Positions 16,923 to 29,152 of a DNA stretch of 64,000 nt are shown here, in pieces. This stretch comes from Mycobacterium attenuatum (GTDB taxonomy: Bacteria; Actinomycetota; Actinomycetes; Mycobacteriales; Mycobacteriaceae), in the NCBI RefSeq assembly GCF_900566085.1, contig NZ_UPHT01000073.1:124001-188000 (forward strand). Direction: 5' to 3'. Both the position numbers and the translations under genes were made by a program. How positions within the stretch are numbered: the first letter of the stretch is position 1; each line of letters opens with the position of its first letter. The notes below the pieces were generated by a model, which saw only the letters and a list, made by a program, of their open reading frames with translations, searched no databases and was not told the origin of the DNA.

Positions 16923-17489
16923 CTAACCGGACAGGAGCGTGCGCGCTGCCGGCTTGACGGCTTGCAGGGCTGCCGCATCACCGGCTACCCGGGACAGGAT
17001 CAGGGCTCCTTCGACCAACGAGACCACTGCGAACGCAATCGATTCCGCATCGGCGGTCGCCCGGCCTTCGGCGTGCAGCCGCTCCGCGATCGCTGCACAC
17101 CACCCGGTGAAGGCGCGTGCGGAGGCTTCGCGTACCAGGGGGCTGGCGTGCACAGCTTCGGTGGCGATCGGCTCGATCGGGCAGCCGTCGCGATGGTCGC
17201 CGGCCAATCCCGCGACCAACAGCTCGACCCATTGGTCGACGACGTCGGCCACCGGCCGGTCGGTGGCCAGGAACCTGCGCAGGAGTTGCTCGATGGCGGT
17301 CCCGGCCGTGCCGACGACGGTAGCGGCCAGCTGTTGCTTGCCGTCGGGGAAGTGGTGGTAGAGCGATCCGGCGTTGACGCCCGCTTCATCAAGGATCTGC
17401 TTCAGGCCGGTCGCCGCGTATCCCTGCCGACGAAACAGCGCGGCGGCTGTGTCGATCAACGCTGAACGGCTGTGGTCTGGTCGCGGCAT
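16923..17489 (-). CDS. TetR-family regulator, divergent from an alcohol dehydrogenase
   Basis: A 188-residue regulator. The N-terminal helix-turn-helix reads LIDTAAALFRRQGYAATGLK then QILDEAGVNAGSLYHHFPDG, typical of the TetR/AcrR class. The C-terminal ligand domain contains an HRDGCPIEPIATEA segment, as in the YxaF/LmrA-type subgroup. I chose ATG 17489; upstream extension would run across the operator. It faces the zinc-type dehydrogenase gene, with a perfect 16-bp palindrome between them. That arrangement implies repression of both genes, relieved by a small ligand, perhaps an aldehyde or alcohol. This pair occupies the place of Rv1597 in M. tuberculosis. Confidence 0.86.
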   Translation of the reverse strand: MPRPDHSRSALIDTAAALFRRQGYAATGLKQILDEAGVNAGSLYHHFPDGKQQLAATVVGTAGTAIEQLLRRFLATDRPVADVVDQWVELLVAGLAGDHRDGCPIEPIATEAVHASPLVREASARAFTGWCAAIAERLHAEGRATADAESIAFAVVSLVEGALILSRVAGDAAALQAVKPAARTLLSG

Positions 17490-17512
17490 GGGTAAAAAAT
17501 ACTTGACAATTC

Positions 17513-17528
17513 TTGAGTGATCACTCAA
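17513..17528. promoter_or_regulatory. Palindromic operator for the TetR regulator
   Basis: TTGAGTGATCACTCAA is a perfect 16-bp palindrome in the 49-base gap between the divergent genes. On the plus strand a TTGACA (17503-17508) lies just before it. An A-rich hexamer (17527-17532) follows 18 bases after that -35, so the palindrome fills the promoter spacer of the dehydrogenase gene, whose ATG is at 17539. Occupancy would block RNA polymerase. Confidence 0.82.
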
Positions 17529-17538
17529 AAATACCGGA

Positions 17539-18576
17539 ATGCGGCAGTTGGTTTTCGAAGAGACCGGACGATACGGATGGCACGAGGCACCGGACCCGGC
17601 CATCACCACTGCGGACCAAGCACTGGTGCGGCCCCTTGCGGTGGCCTGTTGTGACCTCGATGTCGCGGTTGTCGACGGCCGGGTGCCGCTGACGCCCGGG
17701 TATGCCGTCGGTCATGAAGGAGTGGCCGAAGTCGTGGCGGTCGGCGACGGCGTCAGCACTGTCGGCGTCGGTGACCGCGTCGTGGTGCCCTTCCAGATCA
17801 ACTGCGGCAAGTGCCATGCATGTCGCCGTGGCAGGACGGGCTCGTGCACCTCGGTGCCGCTGATGGCGATGTACGGCATGCGTCCGCTCGCCGGTCTAGA
17901 TGGCGGCGGATTCATGGCTGACCTGGTGTCGGTGCCCTATGCCGACGCGATGCTGGTTGCGCTTCCCGCCAACCTCGACCCCGCTGATCTGATCGCCGTT
18001 GCGTCGCTGTCGGACAACATTCCCGACGCCTGGCGGACTGTCGGGCCCTTCAAAGACGACTTGTTCGGGCTCGAACCCGCTGACCGCCGGGTCTTGGTGG
18101 TAGGGCGGTCGTCCATCGGGTTATATGCCGCGGCCTTCGCGGCGGCGCTGGGAGCCCACGTCGACTACGTCGACATCGACGTGCAGCGGCTCGCGGTCGC
18201 CGAAAAGTTCGGGGCAAGCGCGCATGACCGGCCGAAACCGGCTAAGGAGTGGGACCCCTATCCCGTCACGGTGCACACCTCGGCCGACCCGTCCGTGTTG
18301 GCTGCCGCACTGCGAGCAACCTGGCCGGACGGCGTATGCACGGACACCGGGATCTACTACCAGCCCACGGTCGAGATGCCGTTGCTGTCGATGTACACCC
18401 GCGGCGTGCGGTTTGTGACCGGACGGGTCAATGCGCGTGCCGTCATCCCGGAAATCCTGGGCGTGCTCGCCGCCGGCTGCGACCTGTCGCCCGCCGTCGA
18501 TCGGGTCGTGGCGTGGGACGACGCGGCATCGGCCTGGCCGGCGATGACCGGAAAGACCGTGTTCGCCAGGACCTGA
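17539..18576 (+). CDS. Zinc-type medium-chain alcohol dehydrogenase
   Basis: A 345-residue MDR-family oxidoreductase. The catalytic-zinc ligands fit CCDLDVAV and the GHEGVAEVVAVGDGV segment. The four structural-zinc cysteines are in CGKCHACRRGRTGSC. The nucleotide-binding fold has VLVVGRSSIGLYAAAFAAAL, with a less canonical glycine pattern (G-x-S-S-I-G), followed by VDYVDID, whose Asp suggests NAD rather than NADP. The substrate is unknown. There is no ribosome-binding site and the likely -10 ends about 6 nt before the ATG, so the mRNA is probably leaderless. It is controlled by the adjacent TetR gene. Confidence 0.86.
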   Translation: MRQLVFEETGRYGWHEAPDPAITTADQALVRPLAVACCDLDVAVVDGRVPLTPGYAVGHEGVAEVVAVGDGVSTVGVGDRVVVPFQINCGKCHACRRGRTGSCTSVPLMAMYGMRPLAGLDGGGFMADLVSVPYADAMLVALPANLDPADLIAVASLSDNIPDAWRTVGPFKDDLFGLEPADRRVLVVGRSSIGLYAAAFAAALGAHVDYVDIDVQRLAVAEKFGASAHDRPKPAKEWDPYPVTVHTSADPSVLAAALRATWPDGVCTDTGIYYQPTVEMPLLSMYTRGVRFVTGRVNARAVIPEILGVLAAGCDLSPAVDRVVAWDDAASAWPAMTGKTVFART

Positions 18577-18690
18577 TGCCGCCTCGGACGGTGTGTAGCG
18601 GGCGTTGTGCGTGGACGCAGGCCGGGCTCCGGGCTTTTCGACTCAACCAGCCTCAGCCGCGAGAAACCTGGGGTGCTCACTGGGGTGCGC

Positions 18691-19101
18691 TCAGGCGATA
18701 TCGGCGACGAATATCCCCATGCGACCCGCCTGCAGCCGTGCCATCAACGGCAACCCCGCGCCGTCAGAGCCGGCCGGCAGGATCCGCGGGTTGGTGACGT
18801 GCACCTGACGGCGGGTGAACAGTACGTCGGCCTCGCCGGCAGCCAGCACGTTCTTGACCCAGTCGGTCTTGCCGTGACCCAGCGCGATCGCCAGCACATT
18901 CCCTTTGCGGTAGGCGGTGACGATGGTCCGGTAGGGCTTGCCGGATTTGCGGCCGCGGTGGGTGATGGTTGCCGCTCCGGGTAGGTAACGCGCAATCGGT
19001 TTGAGTGCGGGATTGATGTATCTGATCTGGAAGTTCTCAAACCACGGCGGGAACACCATGGGGACGCCCGGGGCGTTGTTCGGGTGGTCCTTTGCCGACA
19101 T
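18691..19101 (-). CDS. Deazaflavin(F420)-dependent nitroreductase-family protein (Rv1598c-like)
   Basis: A 136-residue protein of the DDN/DUF385 split-barrel family. The key block is THRGRKSGKPYRTIV followed by IALGHGKTDWVKNVLAAG, which in this family contacts cofactor F420. Members reduce quinones and nitro compounds with F420H2. The ATG at 19101 is preceded by AAAGG at 8 nt. The length equals that of Rv1598c. It is divergent from hisD. The physiological substrate is not evident. Confidence 0.82.
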   Translation of the reverse strand: MSAKDHPNNAPGVPMVFPPWFENFQIRYINPALKPIARYLPGAATITHRGRKSGKPYRTIVTAYRKGNVLAIALGHGKTDWVKNVLAAGEADVLFTRRQVHVTNPRILPAGSDGAGLPLMARLQAGRMGIFVADIA

Positions 19102-19183
19102 GGTGGCTGCCTTTCGCGTAGGCGGGCGGCGGCGCCGCTCTACCGGCACTGTACCGGCCCGATATCGACTTGAGCTGCTCTGG

Positions 19184-19189
19184 GACAAT
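19184..19189 (+). promoter_or_regulatory. Putative -10 box of a leaderless his operon transcript
   Basis: GACAAT (NANNNT type) is followed by 7 nt and then the GTG at 19197. The in-frame ATG at 19188 lies inside this box, so it is unlikely to be translated. This decides the hisD start in favour of GTG. Confidence 0.5.
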
Positions 19190-19196
19190 GGTCGTC

Positions 19197-22301
<3,105 letters not shown>

Positions 22302-22305
<4 letters not shown>

Positions 22306-22922
22306 CAGAAAAATCGGTTGTAGTCCTGGACTATGGCTCCGGCAATTTGCGGTCGGCGCAGCGTGCGCTACAGCGAGTCGGCGCGTCGGTGGAGGTGACC
22401 GCGGATGCCCACGCGGCAATGGCCGCCGACGGGCTGCTAGTGCCCGGGGTCGGAGCGTTCGAAGCATGCATGACGGGCCTGCGAAAGATCGGTGGCGAGC
22501 GGATCATCGCCGAGCGGGTGGCGGCCGGGCGTCCGGTGCTGGGCGTCTGCGTCGGCATGCAGATCATGTTCGCGCGCGGCGTCGAGTTCGGCGTGGAGAC
22601 ACCAGGCTGCGAGCAGTGGCCCGGCGCGGTGACGCGGCTGGCCGCACCGGTGATTCCGCACATGGGCTGGAATGTGGTGGATGCCGCCGCGGGCAGCACG
22701 TTGTTCAAGGGCCTGGACACCGACGCCCGGTTCTATTTCGTGCATTCCTATGCTGCGCAGCGCTGGGAAGGTGAACCGGCTGCGCTGCTGACCTGGGCCA
22801 CCCACCAGCTACCGTTCCTGGCCGCGGTAGAGGACGGACCGCTGGCTGCCACCCAGTTCCACCCGGAGAAAAGTGGGGATGCTGGAGCAGCCGTATTGAG
22901 CAATTGGGTTGAGGGGCTTTGA
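22302..22922 (+). CDS. hisH: Imidazole glycerol phosphate synthase, glutaminase subunit (HisH)
   Basis: HisH hydrolyses glutamine and channels ammonia to HisF. The 206-residue class-I amidotransferase has the oxyanion loop [11 protein letters not shown], the nucleophile in [16 protein letters not shown], and the His-Glu pair in TQFHPEKSG. The GTG at 22302 overlaps the hisB stop. It is separated from hisF here by priA and impA, an order shared with M. tuberculosis. Confidence 0.96.
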
Positions 22923-22923
22923 T

Positions 22924-23658
22924 ATGCCGCTGATTTTGTTGCCCGCGGTGGACGTGGTCGACGGTCGTGCCGTACGCCTGGTCCAGGGCAAGGCCGGCAG
23001 TGAAACCGAATATGGCTCGGCGCTGGATGCTGCGCTGGGCTGGCAGCGCGACGGCGCGCACTGGATTCACCTGGTCGACCTGGACGCGGCGTTCGGGCGC
23101 GGCTCCAACCGCGAACTGCTGGCCGAGGTAGTGGGCAAGCTCGACGTCAAGGTCGAATTGTCGGGTGGCATTCGTGACGACGATTCCTTGGCCGCCGCAC
23201 TGGCCACCGGGTGCGCGCGGGTCAACCTGGGCACGGCGGCGCTGGAAAACCCGCAGTGGTGCGCGCGGGTGATCGCCGAGCACGGCGACAAAATCGCTGT
23301 CGGCTTGGACGTTCAGATCGTGGACGGTCAGCACCGGTTGCGCGGGCGGGGCTGGGAGACAGACGGTGGTGACCTGTGGGAGGTCCTGGAACGCCTTGAT
23401 AGCCAAGGGTGTTCGCGGTTCGTCGTCACCGATGTCAGCAAGGACGGCACGTTGGGTGGCCCCAACCTGGACCTCCTGGGGCGGGTCGCCGGTTGCACTG
23501 CGGCGCCGGTGATCGCCTCGGGCGGGGTATCAAGCCTGGACGACTTGCGCGCCATCGCCACCCTTGTCGGCAGCGGCGTCGAGGGCGCCATTGTCGGCAA
23601 GGCCCTCTACGCCGGGCGGTTCACCTTGCCGCAGGCGTTGGCCGCGGTGCGGGATTAG
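22924..23658 (+). CDS. priA: Bifunctional phosphoribosyl isomerase (HisA/PriA)
   Basis: A (beta/alpha)8-barrel isomerase of 244 residues. The catalytic Asp pair sits in [19 protein letters not shown] and [16 protein letters not shown]. Phosphate loops are [10 protein letters not shown] and [10 protein letters not shown]. In mycobacteria and streptomycetes this enzyme also performs the TrpF reaction (phosphoribosylanthranilate isomerisation). No trpF lies beside trpC, trpB and trpA in this window, which fits a dual role linking histidine and tryptophan synthesis. It starts one base after the hisH stop. Confidence 0.94.
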   Translation: MPLILLPAVDVVDGRAVRLVQGKAGSETEYGSALDAALGWQRDGAHWIHLVDLDAAFGRGSNRELLAEVVGKLDVKVELSGGIRDDDSLAAALATGCARVNLGTAALENPQWCARVIAEHGDKIAVGLDVQIVDGQHRLRGRGWETDGGDLWEVLERLDSQGCSRFVVTDVSKDGTLGGPNLDLLGRVAGCTAAPVIASGGVSSLDDLRAIATLVGSGVEGAIVGKALYAGRFTLPQALAAVRD

Positions 23659-23664
23659 GCTGAC

Positions 23665-24477
23665 ATGGATCTGGCTGCGCAGGTAATGCCGTTGGTCGAG
23701 CAGGCATCGGCGATTCTGGATGCAGCGGTGCCACGATTCCTGGATGGCCACCGCGCCGATTCGGCAGTCCGCAAGAAGGGCAACGACTTCGCCACCGAGA
23801 TCGACCTGGCGATCGAACGGCAAGTGGTCGACGCGCTGGTTGCGGCCACCGGAATCGGCGTACACGGCGAGGAATTCGGTGGGACGCCCGTCGACTCGCC
23901 CTGGGTATGGGTGCTGGATCCGGTGGATGGCACATTCAACTACGCTGCCGGCTCGCCGATGGCCGCGATCTTGCTGGGTCTGCTGCACCACGGTGATCCC
24001 GTGGCCGGCCTGACCTGGTTGCCCTTCATCGACGAGCGCTACACCGCGGTCGCCGGTGGCCCGCTGGTCAAAAACGGTGTCCCGCGGCCGTCGCTGATGC
24101 CGGCCAAGCTGGCCGACAGCCTCATCGGCGTCGGCACGTTCAGCGCCGATTCCCGGGGCCGGTTCCCCGGGCGCTATCGGCTGGCGGTCCTGGAGAACCT
24201 CAGCCGGGTCTCGTCGCGGTTGCGCATGCACGGCTCGACCGGTATCGACCTGGTCTACGTTGCCGACGGAATACTCGGTGGCGCAATCACTTTTGGCGGC
24301 CACGTGTGGGATCACGCGGCCGGTGTGGCGCAGGTGCGGGCCGCCGGAGGCATTGTCACCAACCTGGCGGGAGAACCATGGACTCCGGCGGCGTCCTCGG
24401 TGCTGGCCGCGGCGCCCGGCGTGCACGACGAGATCCTCGACATGCTGCGCAGCACCGGGGAACCGGAGGACTACTGA
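23665..24477 (+). CDS. impA: Inositol-monophosphatase-family phosphatase (ImpA)
   Basis: A 270-residue metal-dependent sugar phosphatase. The family motifs are [16 protein letters not shown] (metal Asp residues) and [19 protein letters not shown], with EFGG supplying the other acidic ligand. ImpA-type proteins dephosphorylate inositol monophosphate. Given its place inside the his operon, a histidinol-phosphate phosphatase role is possible, but M. tuberculosis is known to use another homologue (Rv3137) as HisN. The gene lies 6 nt after priA and 1 nt before hisF. Confidence 0.9.
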   Translation: MDLAAQVMPLVEQASAILDAAVPRFLDGHRADSAVRKKGNDFATEIDLAIERQVVDALVAATGIGVHGEEFGGTPVDSPWVWVLDPVDGTFNYAAGSPMAAILLGLLHHGDPVAGLTWLPFIDERYTAVAGGPLVKNGVPRPSLMPAKLADSLIGVGTFSADSRGRFPGRYRLAVLENLSRVSSRLRMHGSTGIDLVYVADGILGGAITFGGHVWDHAAGVAQVRAAGGIVTNLAGEPWTPAASSVLAAAPGVHDEILDMLRSTGEPEDY

Positions 24478-24478
24478 G

Positions 24479-25264
24479 ATGCACGCCGATACCGGTCTTG
24501 CGGTGCGGGTGATCCCGTGCCTGGACGTCGACGGCGGGCGGGTGGTCAAAGGTGTCAACTTCGAAAACCTGCGTGACGCCGGCGATCCGGTGGAACTGGC
24601 CGCGGCATATGACGCCGAAGGCGCCGACGAGTTGACGTTTCTCGACGTGACCGCGTCGTCGTCGGGCCGGGCGACCATGCTGGAGGTGGTGCGCCACACC
24701 GCCGAGCAGGTGTTCATTCCGCTCACCGTCGGCGGCGGGGTGCGTACCGTGGCAGACGTGGATGCGCTGTTGCGCGCGGGGGCCGACAAGGTCTCGGTCA
24801 ACACCGCCGCGATCGCCCGCCCCGATCTGCTTGCTGAAATGGCAAGGCAATTCGGCTCTCAATGCATCGTGTTGTCGGTCGATGCGCGCACCGTGCCGGT
24901 GGGCTCGCCGCCGACGCCGTCCGGTTGGGAGGTCACCACTCACGGCGGCCGTCGTGGTACCGGCATCGACGCCGTGGCATGGGCGACTCGCGGTGCCGAG
25001 CTGGGGGTGGGGGAGATCTTGCTGAACTCGATGGACGCCGACGGCACTAAGGCCGGATTCGATCTCGCGATGCTGCGCGCGGTTCGCGACGCGGTCACCG
25101 TCCCGGTCATCGCCAGCGGCGGTGCCGGCGCGGTCGAGCACTTCGCGCCCGCAGTTGCCGCGGGAGCCGATGCGGTATTGGCCGCCAGCGTCTTTCACTT
25201 CCGGGAATTGACGATCGGGCAGGTGAAGGCCGCCATGGCCGCGGCGGGGATCACGGTTCGATGA
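24479..25264 (+). CDS. hisF: Imidazole glycerol phosphate synthase, cyclase subunit (HisF)
   Basis: HisF combines PRFAR with ammonia from HisH, giving imidazole-glycerol phosphate and AICAR. The 261-residue barrel has the catalytic Asp residues in [17 protein letters not shown] and [15 protein letters not shown]. Phosphate-binding loops are [11 protein letters not shown] and [12 protein letters not shown]. The ATG at 24479 follows the impA stop by one base. The stop overlaps the hisI ATG (ATGA). Confidence 0.96.
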   Translation: MHADTGLAVRVIPCLDVDGGRVVKGVNFENLRDAGDPVELAAAYDAEGADELTFLDVTASSSGRATMLEVVRHTAEQVFIPLTVGGGVRTVADVDALLRAGADKVSVNTAAIARPDLLAEMARQFGSQCIVLSVDARTVPVGSPPTPSGWEVTTHGGRRGTGIDAVAWATRGAELGVGEILLNSMDADGTKAGFDLAMLRAVRDAVTVPVIASGGAGAVEHFAPAVAAGADAVLAASVFHFRELTIGQVKAAMAAAGITVR

Positions 25265-25608
25265 GCCTCGATCCCGCCATCGCCGCGCGCCTCAAGCGCA
25301 ATGCCGACGGACTGTTCACCGCAGTCGTGCAGGAGCGGGGCAGCGGCGACGTGCTGATGGTCGCCTGGATGGATGACGACGCATTGGCCCGCACTCTGGA
25401 AACCCGTGAAGCGACCTATTTTTCGCGATCCCGCGGCCAGCGGTGGGTCAAGGGCGCGACATCTGGACACACCCAGCACGTGCATTCGGTGCGCCTGGAC
25501 TGCGACGGGGACGCCGTGCTGGTGACGGTCGACCAGGTCGGGGGAGCGTGCCACACCGGCGACCACACCTGTTTCGACGCCGTCGTACTGCTGGAACCCG
25601 AGACCTAG
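25261..25608 (+). CDS. hisI: Phosphoribosyl-AMP cyclohydrolase (HisI)
   Basis: HisI opens the purine ring of phosphoribosyl-AMP, the third step of the pathway. The 115-residue protein is the stand-alone cyclohydrolase, without a HisE domain. Zinc and magnesium ligands lie in [16 protein letters not shown] and [29 protein letters not shown] is the family signature. It closes the his operon. Its TAG stop interlocks with the TAG of the convergent kinase gene in a shared CTAG. Confidence 0.96.
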   Translation: MSLDPAIAARLKRNADGLFTAVVQERGSGDVLMVAWMDDDALARTLETREATYFSRSRGQRWVKGATSGHTQHVHSVRLDCDGDAVLVTVDQVGGACHTGDHTCFDAVVLLEPET

Positions 25609-27119
25609 CGGGCAGCCACATCCAGGCCGTTGGCCGCGGCCAGCGCCGCATGGGCCCATTCGCGTCGGAACACGGCGGGCTCGATACGGTCCCGGCGGAT
25701 GACTTCGACGTCGATGACTCGTCCGGTGGTGATGGCCGCCGGCACCCGGAAGGAGAAGGCCGGCCCGTCGGTGGCAACCGCAAGCATGGCGTCAGCGTCT
25801 GCAAAACCGTTGGAACGCATGGTGTTTTCGGCCCATCGGGCCGGTTTGAGCCCGCCGAAATCCTTGACGTAGATGACCCAGAGCCGGATGCCGCGCTGGT
25901 TGTAGAGCCTGGTCAGTGCCCGGTCGACGATGGCGTGCTCGGCCGGGGTCAAGACGTTCGAGTCGTCGGTGAGGTAGGCGGACAACTGCAGTGCCGGCGT
26001 TGATGGTGGCGTGACCCCACCGTTGGGTGATGCGGTTGACGAGGACGTCGCACCGCTGCCCGGGTTGGTGGACGGGCCGCGGAGCAGTCGGATGCCGAGA
26101 ACCACCGCGACCACGACCAGCGCAAGGGCCACCAACGCCGCAACCAGGGTCGCAGGCTTGGCTCGGCTACCGCGCGCCGCGGGCGGTACGGCTGGAGACG
26201 TGATGACCTGCGTCGGTGAGTCTGAAACCGCCGTGAGGCTCGTCGCGGCTGCCGAGTTGGCGCCGGGCTGGCCGGCGAGAGCGGTAGCGAAATCCGCGCA
26301 CGTCGGGTAACGCTGGTCGGGATCCTTGGCCAGCGCTTTGACGATGACGGCGTCAAGGTGGGCCAGTTCGGGACGGCGTGCACTGATCGGCGGCGGCGGC
26401 GCCGACAGGTGCTGGCTGATGACCACCGCCGGATTGGAATGCTGGAACGGAGCAGCGCCTGCCAACAGGTGAAACGCGGTGCATCCCAATGCGTACTGGT
26501 CGGCGCGCGCGTCGAGATCTGCGCCCTGCAGTTGCTCGGGAGCGCAATACGCGGTGGTTCCCATCAGCATGTTCGTTGCCGTTAACCCGCTGATCTCGCC
26601 GAGCTGGCGGGCGATCCCGAAGTCGGCCAGCAGAATTCGCCGCCGGGGCGTAGCCACGCCCAGCAGAATGTTCGCGGGTTTGACATCCCGATGCAGCAGA
26701 CCACGCGAATGGGCGTAATCCAGCGCGTCGGCAACGGCGGCAATGATGTCGACGACGTCGGCGTACGGCATCCCGGCGGGGTACTGGCTGCGCAGCAATT
26801 GGGCGGCGTCGGTTCCCTCGACGTAGTCCATCGAAATCCACAGTTGTCCCTGAAATTCGCCGCGGTCGTGGATGCCGACGATGTGTTCGTTGTACAAGCT
26901 CGCGGCAAGGTCGGCTTCGCGGTTGAAGCGCTGACGAAACTCGAGGTCCGCGGTGAGTTCGCGGGGCAGGATCTTGACGGCATCGCGCCGCGGCAGCCGG
27001 GGGTGCTGCGCCAGGTACACCTCGCCCATCCCGCCCGCGCCCAGCCGGCGCACGATGGTGTATCCGGCGAACGACTCGCCTTCGCTGAGGCCTGTACTCT
27101 GGCCGGCGCTGGTGGGCAT
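25605..27119 (-). CDS. Receptor-type Ser/Thr protein kinase with extracellular TPM domain
   Basis: A 504-residue membrane kinase. Residues 20-280 form a PknB-type kinase: P-loop [11 protein letters not shown] (27-37), ATP lysine K49 (DAVKILP), catalytic loop HRDVKPAN (143-150), DFG (166-168) and APEQ (193-196). A Pro/Ser/Ala-rich juxtamembrane segment leads to one membrane helix at about 324-346. Residues 378-504 ([41 protein letters not shown]) match the TPM domain fold, usually found in separate secreted or membrane proteins such as Rv2345. The external TPM is probably the sensor. There is no counterpart at this site in M. tuberculosis. It is convergent with hisI and divergent from chaA. 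All kinase residues are intact, so it should be active. Confidence 0.9.
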   Translation of the reverse strand: MPTSAGQSTGLSEGESFAGYTIVRRLGAGGMGEVYLAQHPRLPRRDAVKILPRELTADLEFRQRFNREADLAASLYNEHIVGIHDRGEFQGQLWISMDYVEGTDAAQLLRSQYPAGMPYADVVDIIAAVADALDYAHSRGLLHRDVKPANILLGVATPRRRILLADFGIARQLGEISGLTATNMLMGTTAYCAPEQLQGADLDARADQYALGCTAFHLLAGAAPFQHSNPAVVISQHLSAPPPPISARRPELAHLDAVIVKALAKDPDQRYPTCADFATALAGQPGANSAAATSLTAVSDSPTQVITSPAVPPAARGSRAKPATLVAALVALALVVVAVVLGIRLLRGPSTNPGSGATSSSTASPNGGVTPPSTPALQLSAYLTDDSNVLTPAEHAIVDRALTRLYNQRGIRLWVIYVKDFGGLKPARWAENTMRSNGFADADAMLAVATDGPAFSFRVPAAITTGRVIDVEVIRRDRIEPAVFRREWAHAALAAANGLDVAAR

Positions 27120-27125
27120 GTGAGC

Positions 27126-27131
27126 ATGCTA
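27126..27131 (-). promoter_or_regulatory. Putative -10 box of the kinase gene
   Basis: On the minus strand TAGCAT is followed by 6 nt and the ATG at 27119. Spacing fits a leaderless transcript, and no ribosome-binding site is visible. Confidence 0.45.
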
Positions 27132-27271
27132 CTGAGGCCACGCAACCAACCACCGCGTGCTTGCAGACAGCTCGCCGGGGACCATCCCCTACCATCCCCG
27201 ACCATCGTGTCGGCCCGGCACGCAGCAACCGCTGATCGGCCGGCCGGTGCCATCGGCAAGAATGGCGCTCG

Positions 27272-28354
27272 ATGCTGAAACGCGTGCCCTGGAGCGTGGT
27301 GGCGCCGGTGCTTGCGTTCATCGCACTGGTATTGACGTGGGGCCACAAAATCGGCCCACTGCTGGGCCTGCTGGTGGCGGTGCTGCTGGCCGGTGCTGTG
27401 CTGGCCGCGGTCCATCACGCCGAAGTGGTCGCGCACCGGGTCGGAGAGCCGTTCGGGTCATTGGTGTTGGCGGTCGCGGTGACTGTGATCGAGGTGGCCC
27501 TCATTGTCACGCTGATGGCCAGCGGGGGTCACGAGACAGCCACCCTGGCCCGCGACACCGTGTTCGCCGCGGTCATGATCACTACGAATGGAATCGCCGG
27601 GCTGGCGCTGCTGCTCGGCTCCCGCCGCTACGGCGTGACACTGTTCAACGACCAGGGCAGCGGTGCCGCACTGGCCATGGTGACCACCTTGGCGGCGTTG
27701 AGTCTCGTGCTGCCCACGTTTACCACCAGCAAACCGGGGCCGGAGTTTTCACCCAGCCAGCTTGCGTTCGCCGCTGTCGCGTCGCTGGGCTTGTACCTGC
27801 TTTTTGTATTCACTCAGACGGTCCGCCATCGAGATTTCTTTTTGCCAGTTGCCCAAAAGGGCGTCGAAGACGATGACGGCCATGCGGACCCTCCGAGCAT
27901 CCGCGTGGCACTGCGCAGTCTCGGGGTACTGCTGGTCGCGCTGGTGACAGTGGTGGGTCTGGCCAAGGTGGAATCGCCGATCATCGAGCGCGCCGTCGCG
28001 GCGGTCGGCTTCCCGCCGTCGTTTGTCGGCGTGGTGATTGCCATGTTGGTACTGCTCCCCGAGACCCTGGCCGCAGCGCGCGCCGCGCGGCAGGGCCGCC
28101 TGCAGATCAGTCTGAACCTGGCCTACGGCTCGGCGATGGCCAGCATTGGGCTGACAATTCCGACGATCGCCCTGGCCTCGCTGTGGCTCAGCGGCCCGTT
28201 GCTACTCGGTCTCGGCCCGACCCAGCTGGTGCTGCTGATCCTGACCGTCGCGGTCAGCATGCTGACCGTGGTGCCGGGCCGGGCCACCCGCCTGGAAGGT
28301 GAGGTGCACTTGGTACTGCTGGCCGCTTATGTGTTTCTGTCGATCGTCCCCTGA
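27272..28354 (+). CDS. chaA: Calcium/proton (cation/H+) antiporter (ChaA)
   Basis: A 360-residue CaCA-superfamily exchanger with about eleven membrane helices. The two alpha-repeat motifs contain the acidic residues for cation binding: LVLAVAVTVIEVALIVTLMA in the first half and VVIAMLVLLPETLAAARAA in the second. A charged cytoplasmic loop (QKGVEDDDGHADPP) separates the halves. It exports Ca2+ or Na+/K+ in exchange for protons. It matches Rv1607. It ends 7 nt from the convergent bcpB stop. Confidence 0.9.
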   Translation: MLKRVPWSVVAPVLAFIALVLTWGHKIGPLLGLLVAVLLAGAVLAAVHHAEVVAHRVGEPFGSLVLAVAVTVIEVALIVTLMASGGHETATLARDTVFAAVMITTNGIAGLALLLGSRRYGVTLFNDQGSGAALAMVTTLAALSLVLPTFTTSKPGPEFSPSQLAFAAVASLGLYLLFVFTQTVRHRDFFLPVAQKGVEDDDGHADPPSIRVALRSLGVLLVALVTVVGLAKVESPIIERAVAAVGFPPSFVGVVIAMLVLLPETLAAARAARQGRLQISLNLAYGSAMASIGLTIPTIALASLWLSGPLLLGLGPTQLVLLILTVAVSMLTVVPGRATRLEGEVHLVLLAAYVFLSIVP

Positions 28355-28361
28355 AGCGGCG

Positions 28362-28820
28362 TCAGGACCGGGCGCGCAGGGTCGCCAACGCCTTGTCGGC
28401 GTGAGTGTCCATGCTGAATTCACTGGAGATGACGTCAAGCACCGTGCGGTCGGTGTCGATGACGAAAGTGGTGCGTTTGACCGGCAGCAACTTGCCGAGC
28501 AAACCGCGTTTGACACCGAATTGGGTGGCGACGGCGCCGTCGGTGTCCGACAGCAGCGGGTAATCGAAGTGCTGCATGTCGGCGAACTTGGCCTGCTTGT
28601 GGACGGGGTCGGCGCTGATGCCGACCCGGGCGGCGCCAACGGCGGCGAACTCTGCCGCCAAGTCGCGGAAGTGACAGGCTTCCTTGGTGCAGCCCGGCGT
28701 CATTGCCGCGGGATAGAAGAACAGAACCACCGGTCCGTCGGACAGCAGCGTGCTGAGCTTGCGAGGCGAGCCGGTCTGATCGGGAAGCTCGAAATCGGCC
28801 ACGGTGTCACCAGTTTTCAT
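28362..28820 (-). CDS. bcpB: Peroxiredoxin Q / bacterioferritin comigratory protein (BcpB)
   Basis: A 152-residue thioredoxin-fold peroxidase that reduces hydroperoxides with thioredoxin or mycothiol-linked electrons. The peroxidatic cysteine is in FFYPAAMTPGCTKEACHFRD. The second cysteine five residues later (C-x4-C) is the resolving residue of the BCP/PrxQ subgroup. The start ATG at 28820 is preceded by TAGCCT (complement of 28828-28833) with a 7-nt gap, a leaderless pattern. It matches Rv1608c in length and position. Confidence 0.92.
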   Translation of the reverse strand: MKTGDTVADFELPDQTGSPRKLSTLLSDGPVVLFFYPAAMTPGCTKEACHFRDLAAEFAAVGAARVGISADPVHKQAKFADMQHFDYPLLSDTDGAVATQFGVKRGLLGKLLPVKRTTFVIDTDRTVLDVISSEFSMDTHADKALATLRARS

Positions 28821-29152
28821 GGCCGTCAGGCTACGCTCAGCGGCCGCCCACTGGCCGGCTTGCCCCCAGACACCCGGCGCTGGATCCGACCATTGAGCAC
28901 GCTTTACCCACGGGTGGTCGAGCACGTTTATCGGCAGGTGCCGGGGAGCTGAATACGTGTCGAGGGGAGGCGGCCGCCGCCGTCGGAAGATTTTTCAGAA
29001 AGGCCCGACAAGTTTGCTGACAATCGAGATATGGGCGCGCGATTGTCATAAAGTTTTGGTACCGAACTGCTCGCGTCAATGGGGAGCGCCACGGTCGTCA
29101 CCGTGGATTGGGGGGTCAGCCCGGGCAGGCCACCTAAGAAGGGACGGCTGTG
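28821..29152. other. Divergent intergenic region bcpB / PPE gene
   Basis: 332 bases without a gene. The bcpB end holds its TAGCCT -10 box. The PPE end has a ribosome-binding site (AAGAAGGGA, 29136-29144). The middle, about 28980-29070, is richer in A+T and contains CATAAAGT at about 29049, a possible -10 for the PPE transcript. No repeats or operators stand out. Confidence 0.35.
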
